Part shown: positions 33,128-42,018 of the stretch, piece by piece | Layout: each line of letters opens with the position of its first letter | Numbering within the stretch: the stretch's first letter is position 1 | NCBI RefSeq assembly: GCF_015265435.1 | Contig: NZ_JABJWH010000012.1 | Coordinates: 1-64,000, forward strand | Origin: Alloalcanivorax profundimaris | GTDB taxonomy: Bacteria > Pseudomonadota > Gammaproteobacteria > Pseudomonadales > Alcanivoracaceae | Direction: 5' to 3' | Length of the DNA: 64,000 nucleotides | Notes under the pieces: model-generated | The model's database searches: none | Seen by the model: the letters and a program-made list of their open reading frames with translations, nothing else | What the model was told of the DNA's origin: nothing | Position numbers and translations under genes: made by a program

Positions 33128-33958
33128 TTATTGAATGGCGAAGTCGCGGATTGCCTGGCGACTGTCATGGTCCTGATCGAGAACAATCTCGGCGTATTGG
33201 GCAAGGTCTTCCTGAACTTCCTGGAAAGCGAAGTGCCGCTTCTTGGCATCCGTGCTATCGCCGGGGCGGGGCCCCTGGATAGCGAAGAGCACTTTTTCGG
33301 GCTTCAGACCAAAGTGTTCGAGGCGCTTTAGTTTAACGCTCCACCGGTCGGCATGGTCATAGATAGCGTTCGGTGTTTTCAGGCCGAGATAAAGAGGCTT
33401 GATGGCCTTGGCCGCTCTGTCATTGATCATCTGAACGAGCGGAAACTGAACGCTGTATACGTCGGTGCCCAACTTTCTTGTCTTGAACGGTGCCGGGAGA
33501 TTCAGGCCCTTAAGGCTTTCTCTGACCTTTTTCTCCAGCCGTGCCTCGTAATTGGCATCTTTTGCAAAACCGTGGCGAACGTAATGTTCGAACAGCGCGT
33601 CCAGTTCCGCTTTGGGGTCTTCGGTGAGCACGACCCTTGGAGCACCAAAGCGCAGAATCGTTTCTCGCGGATGGATCAGCCCTTCGAAAGCCGCCATCAG
33701 GTCGCGTTGGCCGCCGCCGGTGACCAGATCCCGGACGCGCTCCAATTCCCGGGCCAGATTGGCGGTGGCGAAACGGTAAAGCTTCACATCCAGGTTCTGG
33801 AAGAAAGCGGTGTACCTGGACGTTCTCCTGGTTTCCAGACGAAAATCGAGCAACCCGGTCTTTTCGCAAACGAGCAGCATGCCGACGTTGGCGAACTCGC
33901 CGGTTTCCGGGTAGGGCTGAAACTGAATAACGCTGTACTTGCAGGCGAAGCGCTTCAT
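33128..33958 (-). CDS. DUF3037 family protein
   Basis: A 276-residue protein beginning MKRFACKYSVIQFQPYPETG, with EFANVGMLLVC, the conserved start of DUF3037. Its ATG overlaps the stop of the HipA-like gene in an ATGA junction, so the start at 33958 is preferred over an upstream TTG. DUF3037 genes are repeatedly found next to HipA-like kinase genes, but their action is unknown. Its codon use looks less GC-rich than the surrounding operons, which suggests acquisition. Confidence 0.75.
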   Translation of the reverse strand: MKRFACKYSVIQFQPYPETGEFANVGMLLVCEKTGLLDFRLETRRTSRYTAFFQNLDVKLYRFATANLARELERVRDLVTGGGQRDLMAAFEGLIHPRETILRFGAPRVVLTEDPKAELDALFEHYVRHGFAKDANYEARLEKKVRESLKGLNLPAPFKTRKLGTDVYSVQFPLVQMINDRAAKAIKPLYLGLKTPNAIYDHADRWSVKLKRLEHFGLKPEKVLFAIQGPRPGDSTDAKKRHFAFQEVQEDLAQYAEIVLDQDHDSRQAIRDFAIQ

Positions 33959-34704
33959 GGTATATTCCAAAAACTTCTATTCAGGCAATTTTCTAATGCC
34001 TCTTTGCAGGGTCGCGGAGCGAAATTGCCCGGTACCGTAGCGTCGCTATCGTACCATTTCCATTCTGGCGGCGCCGTATCGAACGCCTCGTCAAAGATTG
34101 GCAGGTGCCGCTCAAAACACTCCCGAAAAAACTCTCTTTCAATGTAGTCGGAGAACAGGTTGCGGGCTTCATCCTTAAAAATGTGGTTCGCCAGGAAGTC
34201 CTCCGGATCAAAATCGGTGTCGAAGGCATTATTGTGGTCGAATACCACCAGTGACTCCTGATCGAATAACAGATTGGGATTGTGAAGGGTGCGGTCCGAG
34301 TTTCGAATCCACCAGTCAAAAGCCACCACTCGTCGTTGAAGAGCAGCGGGGACTTGGTTGACTGATGCCGGTTCGAGCCAAAGGGCGCGTGGTACTTTCC
34401 TGGAGCCGAAGGCCGGCCCACTGCCGATTGGGGCAAGATCGGGGGACAGCGCCTCGACCAGTTCCGGATCCAATTCGACGATGCGAAATTCAGGAATGGG
34501 CAGCGCCAGGGCGGTTGCCAGGTGCGCGCATATCCATTCCTTGTACATGCTGTCCGGCGTGGTATTCCGTCCCTTCACATAATAAAAGTCATTATCGACG
34601 CCGCGGCACAGGAAAGGGCGACTGAATCCCTGGTCGGCGGGCTTTATGACTTCTTTTATCTGAACTCGGTCCACGGGCCACCTGATTGGTTCTCCCTGCT
34701 CCAT
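33955..34704 (-). CDS. HipA-like kinase (HipA_2 type), partner of the DUF3037 protein
   Basis: A 249-residue kinase-fold protein related to the C-terminal part of HipA. The catalytic loop is recognisable as AFDWWIRNSDRTLHNPNLLF and the metal loop as VFDHNNAFD. It lacks the N-terminal domain of full HipA, and no HipB-type helix-turn-helix antitoxin is adjacent. GGAAG lies before the ATG at 34704. HipA kinases phosphorylate glutamyl-tRNA synthetase in E. coli; the target here is unknown. The pair may be a toxin or defence module. Confidence 0.72.
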   Translation of the reverse strand: MEQGEPIRWPVDRVQIKEVIKPADQGFSRPFLCRGVDNDFYYVKGRNTTPDSMYKEWICAHLATALALPIPEFRIVELDPELVEALSPDLAPIGSGPAFGSRKVPRALWLEPASVNQVPAALQRRVVAFDWWIRNSDRTLHNPNLLFDQESLVVFDHNNAFDTDFDPEDFLANHIFKDEARNLFSDYIEREFFRECFERHLPIFDEAFDTAPPEWKWYDSDATVPGNFAPRPCKEALENCLNRSFWNIP

Positions 34705-34780
34705 ACCCGGCTTCCGCCGAAGGTGATCCTGAATCGTACTATGAGCGGAGTATCCGGAACACCGGTGGTGCTTGCGGTTC

Positions 34781-35027
34781 GGGCCTGCTCACACTACTTG
34801 CCTCGCACCTGTTGCGGCTATAAATCCACCCATCAAGGCACGAGGAGAGAAGTTTGGTGGCTCCAAATGAACGACGAGTAACGCGGAGGGGTGGATTTAT
34901 AGCCGCAATCCGAAGGGCTGGCGCCCTTTTGGCCTCCAGCGTCGTTGTCGGTCGCGCGCTCCCTCCGCCTGGCTGGAGGTCCAAAATGACACCCAGCAGG
35001 CGCGATGCAAGTAGTGTGAACAGGCCC
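34781..35027. mobile_element. MITE-like palindromic element with nested inverted repeats
   Basis: The 247-bp unit has 21-bp terminal inverted repeats matching at 20 positions; the left one begins GGGCCTGCTCACACTACTTG. Inside is a second perfect 20-bp pair, TTGCGGCTATAAATCCACCC (34812-34831) against 34889-34908. It holds no convincing gene. Its right end coincides with the stop codon of the next gene. No clear target duplication was seen. It accounts for most of the 322-bp gap between the HipA-like and MetX-like genes. Confidence 0.65.
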
Positions 35028-36022
35028 TAGGCCAGCAGGCGCGCCATGGCCTGGAACCAGGCGGCGGTGCTGGCGGGGTCGCGGCCCGGGGCGCCGGCGG
35101 CGTGGCCCAGGTCCGAGTCCAGGACTTCCAGGGTGGCGCCGGGGATCAGCCCGGCTTCGTGGCGGGCGTCGTCCACGGTGAAATAGAGGTCGGTGCGCGA
35201 CGGCAGGATCAGGGCCCGGGCGCGGATCGCGCCCAGGGCGGTGGCCAGGTCGCCATCGCCCGGGTCCGCCGCTTCCCAGGCGGCGAGTACCGCCAGCAGG
35301 TCGTTGGCGTCCTGGGCCAGATGGTCCTCCTCCCAGAAACGCAGCAGTGCCTCGATGCTGTCGAAGCCCAACCGCCGGTACAGGCCGCGCCGGAAGAACG
35401 CTTGGCTGTAGGCCCAGCCGGCGTAGACCCGGGCGAAGGCGCGCAGGCCAGCCTCCGGTGGTTGTTGGTAGTCGCCGCCATTAAAGGTGGCGTCCGCTTG
35501 CAGGGCGGCGCGCACGCCGTCCAGGAACACCCGGTTGTGCGGCCAGCAGCGGGCGGTGGCGCACACCGGCAGCAGGCGCCGGACCCGCTCGGGGTGATGA
35601 ATCGCCCATTGATAGGACTGCATGCCGCCCATGGACCAGCCGGTGGCCAGGGCGATCTCCGCCGGGCCGAACCAGGCTTCCAGGGCGGCGGCCTGGGAGG
35701 CCACGTTGTCCTCCAGGGCCACCAACGGGAAGCGGTGGCCGCGCTGGGAAGGATGGGCGTTGCTGGGTGAAGTGGCGACGCCGTTGCCGAACAGGTCGAA
35801 CAGCACCACGCAGTAATCGCCGTCGGCCAGGGGGCTGCCCGCACCAATAAGGGGCAGGCTGCCCCGGGCGGTGCCCCCGTAGTAGCAGGGAATCAGCACC
35901 AGATTGTCGCGCCGGGCATTGAGGGTGCCGGCCTGCAGAGCGGTGAGGCGGGCGTCGCGCAGCACGCCGCCGCTTTTCAGGGGCCAGTCGCCCAGTTGGA
36001 TGTGCCGTTCGATCACTGTCAC
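35027..36022 (-). CDS. MetX-like alpha/beta hydrolase (homoserine acetyltransferase family)
   Basis: A 331-residue alpha/beta hydrolase of the homoserine O-acetyltransferase-related family. The nucleophile elbow is TGWSMGGMQ (S130), preceded by the oxyanion region LIPCYYGGTARG; the acid and His are likely in LPSRTDLYFT and DSDLGHAAGAPG. True MetX acts on homoserine, but shorter relatives like this one have other acyl or amide substrates. It is divergent from a type III glutamine synthetase. Its stop codon touches the right end of the palindromic element. Confidence 0.75.
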   Translation of the reverse strand: MTVIERHIQLGDWPLKSGGVLRDARLTALQAGTLNARRDNLVLIPCYYGGTARGSLPLIGAGSPLADGDYCVVLFDLFGNGVATSPSNAHPSQRGHRFPLVALEDNVASQAAALEAWFGPAEIALATGWSMGGMQSYQWAIHHPERVRRLLPVCATARCWPHNRVFLDGVRAALQADATFNGGDYQQPPEAGLRAFARVYAGWAYSQAFFRRGLYRRLGFDSIEALLRFWEEDHLAQDANDLLAVLAAWEAADPGDGDLATALGAIRARALILPSRTDLYFTVDDARHEAGLIPGATLEVLDSDLGHAAGAPGRDPASTAAWFQAMARLLA

Positions 36023-36041
36023 GGGTGGGTCTCCGGATTAT

Positions 36042-36067
36042 ATATACAAGCTGGCATGTATATTGAA
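36042..36067. promoter_or_regulatory. Operator-like inverted repeat and imperfect sigma54 site before glnT
   Basis: ATATACA (36042-36048) and TGTATAT (36057-36063) form a 7-bp inverted repeat. TGGCATGTATATTGAA (36052-36067) resembles a sigma54 promoter, but the -12 GC is GA. CATGTATA is shared with the site at 42963-42970. Distance to the glnT start is about 50 bases. Confidence 0.4.
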
Positions 36068-36115
36068 TGCAAGGCCTGTACCTATTTTCCGCGCGGTAAC
36101 GTCTGGAGAGACATG

Positions 36116-37501
36116 ATGAACGCCAAAGCCAACGGCCCCTCCGCGGCCTCCGCCCCGAACGCCGACGATCTGGCCCGGGATCTGCTCGACAAGGGCGCCA
36201 AGTACGCCATGGCCAGCTACGTGGACATCCACGGCGTGGTGAAGGGCAAGTTCGTGCCCCTTGCCCACCTGGATCGCATGTTGACCGGTTCCGAGCTGTA
36301 CACCGGCGCGGCCCTGGACGGCGTGCCCCAGGACATCAACGACGACGAAGTGGCGGCCATGCCGGACCCGGCCACCGCCACGCCGTGCACCTGGAATCCG
36401 GAGCTGGTGTGGTTCGCCAGCGACCTGCACCTTAACGGCCAGCCGTTCCAGGCCTGCTCGCGCGGCATTCTCAAGCGCCAGCTCGAAGCGGCGGCGGAAC
36501 TGGGGCTGGGCTTCAATCTGGGCATCGAAACCGAATTCTTCCTGTTCCGCGATACCGAAGACGGCGGCTTCGCGCCGGTCAGCGACCGGGACGATCTGGA
36601 CAAACCCTGCTATGACCCGCGCCCGCTGATGGACAACCTGCCCATCGTCGGTGAAATCGTGGAAGCCATGAACGCCCAGGGCTGGGACGTGTATTCCTTC
36701 GATCACGAGGACGCCAACGGCCAGTTCGAAACCGACTTCATGTACACCGATGCGCTGAACATGGCGGACCGGCTGGTGTTCTTCCGCATGATGGCCAACG
36801 AGATCGCCCGCAAGCACGGCGCCTTCGCCAGCTTCATGGCCAAGCCGTTCGCCGACCGCACCGGCAGCGGCGCGCACTTCAATATGTCCCTGGCGGATCT
36901 GGAGACCGGCCGCAACCTGTTCGAGGCGGACGGCGACGACCCCCACGGCTGTGGCGTCTCGCCCCTGGCTTACCATTTCATTGCCGGGGTGCTGAAACAC
37001 GCCCGCGCCATCTGCGCGGTGATCGCGCCCACGGTGAACAGCTACAAGCGGCTGGTACAGCGCGGCGCCATGTCCGGCTCCACCTGGGCACCAGTGTACT
37101 GCTGCTACGGGAACAACAACCGCACCAACATGCTGCGCATTCCCTCCCAGGGCGGCCGCGTGGAATGCCGCGCCCCGGACATCGGCGGCAACCCCTACCT
37201 GGGCGCGGCCCTGATGCTCGCCGCCGGCCTGGAAGGTATTCGCGAGAAGCTGGAACCCGGCACTCCACACCGGGAGAACATGAACGACTACAGCCGCGCG
37301 GAAATTCGCGGAATGGGCATCGAGATGTTGCCGCGCACCCTGGGTGAAGCGGTGGACGCCTTCGAGGCGGACCCGCTGGCCCGGGAAGTATTTGGCGATT
37401 TGATGTTCGACACCTTCGTGGATTTCAAACGGGATGAATGGGAGCAGTACCACAACCAGGTTTCCGAGTGGGAAGTGCGCCGTTACCTGAAGATGTTCTG
37501 A
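36116..37501 (+). CDS. glnT: Type III glutamine synthetase-like ligase (GlnT)
   Basis: A 461-residue ATP-dependent ligase of the glutamine synthetase fold, GlnT type. Active-site pieces include GIETEFFLFRD, FDHEDANGQFETDFMYTDAL, TGSGAHFNMSL and the ATP-side loop NSYKRLVQRGAMSGSTWAPV. The frame stays open further upstream, but GGAGAG five bases before ATG 36116 fixes the start. GlnT-type enzymes make glutamine in some bacteria; relatives ligate glutamate to amines (gamma-glutamylamide synthetases). The adjacent importer of unknown substrate makes an amine-handling role plausible. Confidence 0.85.
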   Translation: MNAKANGPSAASAPNADDLARDLLDKGAKYAMASYVDIHGVVKGKFVPLAHLDRMLTGSELYTGAALDGVPQDINDDEVAAMPDPATATPCTWNPELVWFASDLHLNGQPFQACSRGILKRQLEAAAELGLGFNLGIETEFFLFRDTEDGGFAPVSDRDDLDKPCYDPRPLMDNLPIVGEIVEAMNAQGWDVYSFDHEDANGQFETDFMYTDALNMADRLVFFRMMANEIARKHGAFASFMAKPFADRTGSGAHFNMSLADLETGRNLFEADGDDPHGCGVSPLAYHFIAGVLKHARAICAVIAPTVNSYKRLVQRGAMSGSTWAPVYCCYGNNNRTNMLRIPSQGGRVECRAPDIGGNPYLGAALMLAAGLEGIREKLEPGTPHRENMNDYSRAEIRGMGIEMLPRTLGEAVDAFEADPLAREVFGDLMFDTFVDFKRDEWEQYHNQVSEWEVRRYLKMF

Positions 37502-37510
37502 ACCACGCCT

Positions 37511-37552
37511 CGCCCGGTGAGCGCTTGGCGGTAATCGCCGGGCGCTTTACCC
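37511..37552 (+). terminator. Intrinsic terminator after glnT
   Basis: CGCCCGG (37511-37517) and CCGGGCG (37538-37544) can pair around a 20-base loop that contains GGCGGTAATCGCC, a second stem. CTTTACCCTTTCTT follows. Confidence 0.55.
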
Positions 37553-37597
37553 TTTCTTGTTGAATCCCCACCGCCGGTACGGAGCCTGATTGCCCGA

Positions 37598-38206
37598 ATG
37601 AGACGCACCAAGGAAGAAGCCGAACAAACCCGGCTCAAGATTCTCGATGCCGCGTTGGTGTTGTTCAGCCGTAACGGCTACACCAACACCACCCTGGCCA
37701 ACATCGCCACCCAGGCGGGCTTCAGCCGGGGGCCGATCTACTGGCATTTCAAGAACAAGGACGAACTGTTCGAAGCGGTGTTGCTGCTGTCCCAGGGGCC
37801 CTTGCTGGCGCTCACCAAGGAAACCCGCCACGCCGAGGGCCCGCCGCTGGAAGTGCTGCGCGCCTTCGCCGACCGCTGGCTGCGTCTGCTGGTGGAGGAC
37901 ACCCGCTACCGCCAGTCCTTCGAGATTTTTCTCAATAAAACCGAGCTTACCAACAACCTGGATCACACCCTGCGCCGCGAGCGCAAACTGACCCGGGACC
38001 TGGTGTCGGTGCTCGCCGGGCAGGTGGAACGGGCCCAGCAGGACGGCGATATTCCCCGCCGCCACGGTGCCCAGGAGCTGGGGCTGCTGTGCTACACCCA
38101 CCTGATGGGGGTGACGCAGACCTGGTTGTTCTCGCCGCGTTTGTTCAGCCTGGAAGAAGAGATTCCATTCTTCACCGAGCGGTTGATTGAGTTGTTGAAG
38201 CTTTAG
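37598..38206 (+). CDS. TetR-family regulator (AcrR-like)
   Basis: A 202-residue TetR/AcrR-type repressor with its helix-turn-helix at residues 11-57 (LDAALVLFSRNGYTNTTLAN, then FSRGPIYWHFKNKDEL) and a TtgR/AcrR-like ligand domain. Its stop overlaps by four bases the stop of the converging ABC ATPase gene. It may control that transporter operon or glnT upstream. Confidence 0.85.
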   Translation: MRRTKEEAEQTRLKILDAALVLFSRNGYTNTTLANIATQAGFSRGPIYWHFKNKDELFEAVLLLSQGPLLALTKETRHAEGPPLEVLRAFADRWLRLLVEDTRYRQSFEIFLNKTELTNNLDHTLRRERKLTRDLVSVLAGQVERAQQDGDIPRRHGAQELGLLCYTHLMGVTQTWLFSPRLFSLEEEIPFFTERLIELLKL

Positions 38207-39027
38207 CCGCGATCCGCCGCTTCCGCCACCGGGCTCGCCCGGGTAGTGCCTTCCTCGCTCATCAGCCGCCGGATGTGCATGTCCAGCCGCCGGTATTGCG
38301 GATGGTCGAGCAAGGCTTCGCGGTCCCCGGCGGGCACCTCCTTCTTGAAATCCGGCCGGATCACTTCCCGCAACCGGCCCGGATGGCTGGACAGGAAGAA
38401 CACCACGTCGCCCAGGTAGAGCGCTTCCTCGATGTCGTGGGAGACCAGCAGCACCGTGGTGCGCTCCTTGCGCACGATACCCAGCAGCAGTTCCTGCATC
38501 TGCCAGCGGGTCTCCGGGTCCAGGGCGCCAAACGGCTCGTCCATGAGCAGCAGCTCCGGATGGTTGGCCAGGGTACGGGCGATGGCCACCCGCTGGCGCA
38601 TGCCGCCGGACAGTTCATGGGGGTAGGCGTCGGCCACGTCCTCCAGGCGCACCGCCTGGATGAAATGCTCCACCGCGCCTTCACGCAGGCTGGAGCTGTC
38701 GCCGGTGATCTTCAGCCCGTAGGCCACGTTCTGACGTACCGTCAGCCACGGAAAGGACGTGTAGCTCTGGAACACCATGCCGCGGTCCCGGCCGGGGCCG
38801 GTGACCGGCCGGCCGTTCAGCGACAGGGCGCCGGTGGTGGGCTCCTCCAGCCCCGCCACCATGCGCAGCAGGGTGGACTTGCCGCAGCCGGACGGGCCCA
38901 GCAGCACGCCCACGCGGCCCGGCGGCAGGTGCAGGGACACGCCCTCCAGGGCCACCCGGGGATCGCGGCCGCCGGCGCGGAAGGTCTTGCCGGCGTTTTC
39001 GATGATCAAACCGGAACCGTTGTGCAT
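38203..39027 (-). CDS. ABC transporter ATP-binding protein (NitT/TauT type)
   Basis: A 274-residue ATPase: Walker A GPSGCGKST, signature LSGGMRQRVAIA, Walker B LLLMDEPFGALD. GGAGGA six bases before the ATG at 39027 favours this start over an in-frame ATG at 39051 that lacks a site. It is the last gene of the minus-strand operon that begins at 42885. Confidence 0.88.
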   Translation of the reverse strand: MHNGSGLIIENAGKTFRAGGRDPRVALEGVSLHLPPGRVGVLLGPSGCGKSTLLRMVAGLEEPTTGALSLNGRPVTGPGRDRGMVFQSYTSFPWLTVRQNVAYGLKITGDSSSLREGAVEHFIQAVRLEDVADAYPHELSGGMRQRVAIARTLANHPELLLMDEPFGALDPETRWQMQELLLGIVRKERTTVLLVSHDIEEALYLGDVVFFLSSHPGRLREVIRPDFKKEVPAGDREALLDHPQYRRLDMHIRRLMSEEGTTRASPVAEAADRG

Positions 39028-39052
39028 GGCGGGTCCTCCGTTGGTCGACATG

Positions 39053-40081
39053 TCAGTCGGTGGTGATGGCTTTCAGCGGCGCCAGGTTAACGCCGGCTTC
39101 CATGGGATGGCGCTCGTCCACCAGGCCGAACTTGAGCCACCAGTCGGTGGTGGTTTCCCAGTGCTGGCCGATCTGGCCGTTGCTCAGGCCCAGGGGTAGC
39201 TCGCCGGGCGCCACGCCCATGAAGCGGCCGGCCTCGGCGGCGTCGAACACCCAGATGCCGCCCTTGTGGATCTTGCCGTCCTTGCCGATCACTTTTTCCA
39301 CGTCGGCCAGGGGAAAGCCCAGATGCTTGGCGATGATCTGGTTGCCCTCGGCGGGGTGTTCCTTCCACCAGGCCACCGCCTTGAAGTAGGCGTCCAGGGT
39401 CTTGGCGGCCACCTCCGGGCGTTCCTTCAGGAAGGCGTCGCTCATGTACATGGCGTCGCCGAGCAGGGCGGTTTCGATCCAGTCCCCTTCCGAGGAGGTG
39501 GCGGCGACGGTGGCGTCCGGCAGTGCGTCCAGGGCGTGGGAGCCAAAGGGTTCCCAGAATTCCGCGGCGGCCACGTTGCCGCCCACCAGGGCGCCCACGG
39601 CGTCGTCCATGATCAGGTTGGTGTACTCCACCTCATCGAAGCCGACGCCGTTCTGCTCCAGCCAGATGCCCATGAAGATCTGCGTCAGGCCGCCCACCAG
39701 CACCGCCACGGATTCCCCTTTCAGGTCCCGCGCGCTTTCGATGCCCGGGGCCAGCACGATCTTGTCGGTGCCGTAGGAAGGGTTGGTGTAGGTGACCATC
39801 TTGATGGGCACCTCCTTGTCCGCCGCGATGGGGCCGTACTCGGCGGTGCTGGAGGTGACGTCCAGGCCACCGGAGGTCATCAGGGAAAAACTTTCGTAGG
39901 GGTCCTCGATGACGCTGATTTCCAGATCCAGGTCCGGCGCCAGGTTCTTCTCCTGGGCGATGAACCAGAACCCGTAACCGGGCCAGGAGAACAGGGACAG
40001 GCGCACCGGCTCGGCGGCGCGGGCGCCCAGGGAAACCAGGCACAGCGAAGTGGTCAGTAACAGCAGCTTGATCAGTCGCAT
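39053..40081 (-). CDS. ABC transporter substrate-binding protein (NitT/TauT type)
   Basis: A 342-residue secreted protein with signal MRLIKLLLLTTSLCLVSLGARA and the family pattern EPVRLSLFSWPGYGFWFIAQ, a W/Y-rich ligand pocket typical of nitrate/taurine/nitrile-type receptors. It pairs with the permease upstream and the ATPase downstream. The ligand is unknown; the nearby sigma54 promoter and GlnT gene suggest a nitrogen compound. Confidence 0.87.
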   Translation of the reverse strand: MRLIKLLLLTTSLCLVSLGARAAEPVRLSLFSWPGYGFWFIAQEKNLAPDLDLEISVIEDPYESFSLMTSGGLDVTSSTAEYGPIAADKEVPIKMVTYTNPSYGTDKIVLAPGIESARDLKGESVAVLVGGLTQIFMGIWLEQNGVGFDEVEYTNLIMDDAVGALVGGNVAAAEFWEPFGSHALDALPDATVAATSSEGDWIETALLGDAMYMSDAFLKERPEVAAKTLDAYFKAVAWWKEHPAEGNQIIAKHLGFPLADVEKVIGKDGKIHKGGIWVFDAAEAGRFMGVAPGELPLGLSNGQIGQHWETTTDWWLKFGLVDERHPMEAGVNLAPLKAITTD

Positions 40082-40112
40082 GATGAAAAGCCTCTTGGCA
40101 AGGGAAAGCGGA

Positions 40113-40979
40113 TCAGCGCTGGTGCTCCCCGCGCAGGTACGGGAAGCGCCAGCGATAAACGAGACGGAACAGGGCGTCGAAGGCGAGGCCCAGCAAACCG
40201 ATGGTGACGATGCCCGCCATGATGTCGTCCACGTGCACGAAGCGCTTGGCGCGCATCATCATGGCGCCGATGCCGTCGGTGGCGGCGACGATCTCGGCGA
40301 TCACCAGATAGGTCCAGCTCACCGCCAGCATTTGCCGGCAGGTGTCCAGGTAACCGGGCAGGGAATGGCGGAATACCACGGTCCACAGCACCACCCGGCG
40401 GCCGCCGCCCAGGGTCTTGGCGGTTTCGATGAAGGCCGCCGGCACCTGGCGGGTGACGTCGGCGAGCATGATCGCCAGGAAGAACACCACGCCGATCAGC
40501 AGCAGGGCGATCTTCTGGCTGTCGCCGGTGCCCAGCCACATCAGCAGAAGTGGAATGAACGCCGGCGCCGGCAGGTAACGGAAGGCGCCCAGTAGCGGAT
40601 TGAGCAGGCCGTCGATGCGGGCGAAGGCGCCCATTAGCAAACCCAGGGGCAGGGCGATGGCCACCGCCAGGGAAAAGCTGATCAGGATGCGGCGGATGCT
40701 GGACAGCACGTCGCCGAGAAAGCCCTGCTCCACGAACAGATCGGTGAGCGCGCGCATCACCGCCACCGGGCCGGGAAACAGCCGCTCGGACGCGAGCCCG
40801 GCGTGGGCGGCCAGGTACCAGCCGAACACGAACAGCAGCCAGCCGGTGAGCCCCAGCAGCACACGGCGGCGCCAGTCCAGATGCTGGCCGAAATCCAGCC
40901 AGCGGCGCTTCAGGGCCGGCGCCGGCGGCCGGGCCGGGGCGTCGCCGGTGGTGATGGAATCCCGTAATGACGCGGTCAT
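40113..40979 (-). CDS. ABC transporter permease (NitT/TauT type)
   Basis: A 288-residue permease with about six helices after a 35-residue cytoplasmic tail. The coupling loop is FIETAKTLGGGRRVVLWTVV. It starts 11 bases downstream of the desaturase stop, within the same operon. Confidence 0.88.
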   Translation of the reverse strand: MTASLRDSITTGDAPARPPAPALKRRWLDFGQHLDWRRRVLLGLTGWLLFVFGWYLAAHAGLASERLFPGPVAVMRALTDLFVEQGFLGDVLSSIRRILISFSLAVAIALPLGLLMGAFARIDGLLNPLLGAFRYLPAPAFIPLLLMWLGTGDSQKIALLLIGVVFFLAIMLADVTRQVPAAFIETAKTLGGGRRVVLWTVVFRHSLPGYLDTCRQMLAVSWTYLVIAEIVAATDGIGAMMMRAKRFVHVDDIMAGIVTIGLLGLAFDALFRLVYRWRFPYLRGEHQR

Positions 40980-40990
40980 CGCCAGCCTCC

Positions 40991-42007
40991 TCAGAATGCG
41001 GTCAGGAAACTCAGGCCGTACACCGGCACGGCGCTGCCTTCGCGAATCGCCCGGGTGGCTTCCACCTGGCCGTAGGTCTCCGCGTGGATGCCGTCCAGAC
41101 GATGGCGGTGGTAGCTGCGCAGCTGATCCTTGAACGGCAGCGTCTGGGCGAAGTCGTCGCCGTACAGTTCACGGTGCGCCGCCGGCAGCTTGTACCAGGG
41201 CAGGGTGGGCTTGGTGTGGTGCGCGTTGTGGTAGCAGAAATTCAGCACCAGCAGGTTGAGCACCGGCCAGCGCCGCGAGATCGGGTTGGTGTAGGTGTTG
41301 CTTTCCTCGTACTCCCGGTCGCCCTTGTGCGGCAGCGGTGCTTCCTTGTCGTTGAGCGTGGCGATGATGTCGTAGTTGTGCTGAAAGGCATCGAAAAAAC
41401 GCAGCACCGTAAGCAGCAACGCATAGGCCACGAAATACAGCAGCACCGCTTTCAGGCTCCACACCGCGAGGGCGGCGAGCAGGCTCAGACGCACCAGCAG
41501 CACGGCGGCGGTGCGCTTGCGCTGCGCCGGGTCGCCGTAGCCGATAAAGGGCGCCACCATCAGCACCGCGTGCATCAGATAATCCACCGCCGGCACATAG
41601 GCCCATTCCAGGGCGAACACCAGCTTCTCGGTGCGCGGGTGGGCTTTCAGCCAGGCGCGGTAATCGAAGGCGATGGTGTCGGCGTTGTCCACGTGGTGGC
41701 GCAGATGCTTGTAGCGCAGATCCTCGTAGGTGCCGTAGCAGCCGCCGGCGATCCAGTTCAGCGCCTTGCCCAGGCGGGTGTTGTAGGCGGTGTTCTTGAA
41801 CAGGGCGTTGTGGGCGCAGTCGTGAATCAGATAGGCGGCCACCACCATGCCGTGGGCGCAGGCCAGCACGCCCAGGGCGGGCAGCAGCCAGCCCGGCCGG
41901 GCCATCAGCAGCCAGCCGCCCACATAGGTGACCAGGATGTAGGCCAGCGCCGCCGCGTTCGGCGCCAGGCCGTCCGGGTGGCGCAGGGTGGACTTGATCA
42001 TTGCCAT
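40991..42007 (-). CDS. Fatty acid desaturase-family di-iron membrane enzyme
   Basis: A 338-residue membrane protein with the three histidine boxes of the desaturase/hydroxylase superfamily: HDCAHNALF, HLRHHVDNA and HNAHHTKPTLPWY. Several helices lie between them. GAGGAGG before ATG 42007 sets the start. Members desaturate lipids or hydroxylate/oxidise small molecules such as alkylamines. Linkage to an importer and a TIM-barrel enzyme argues for a small-molecule substrate rather than lipid. Confidence 0.85.
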   Translation of the reverse strand: MAMIKSTLRHPDGLAPNAAALAYILVTYVGGWLLMARPGWLLPALGVLACAHGMVVAAYLIHDCAHNALFKNTAYNTRLGKALNWIAGGCYGTYEDLRYKHLRHHVDNADTIAFDYRAWLKAHPRTEKLVFALEWAYVPAVDYLMHAVLMVAPFIGYGDPAQRKRTAAVLLVRLSLLAALAVWSLKAVLLYFVAYALLLTVLRFFDAFQHNYDIIATLNDKEAPLPHKGDREYEESNTYTNPISRRWPVLNLLVLNFCYHNAHHTKPTLPWYKLPAAHRELYGDDFAQTLPFKDQLRSYHRHRLDGIHAETYGQVEATRAIREGSAVPVYGLSFLTAF

Positions 42008-42018
42008 GGGAAACCTCC

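Noticed and set aside
36023-36115. An N-terminal extension of GlnT from 35996
   Set aside because: Extra residues do not resemble the family, overlap the divergent promoter region, and the ribosome binding site is at 36105-36110.
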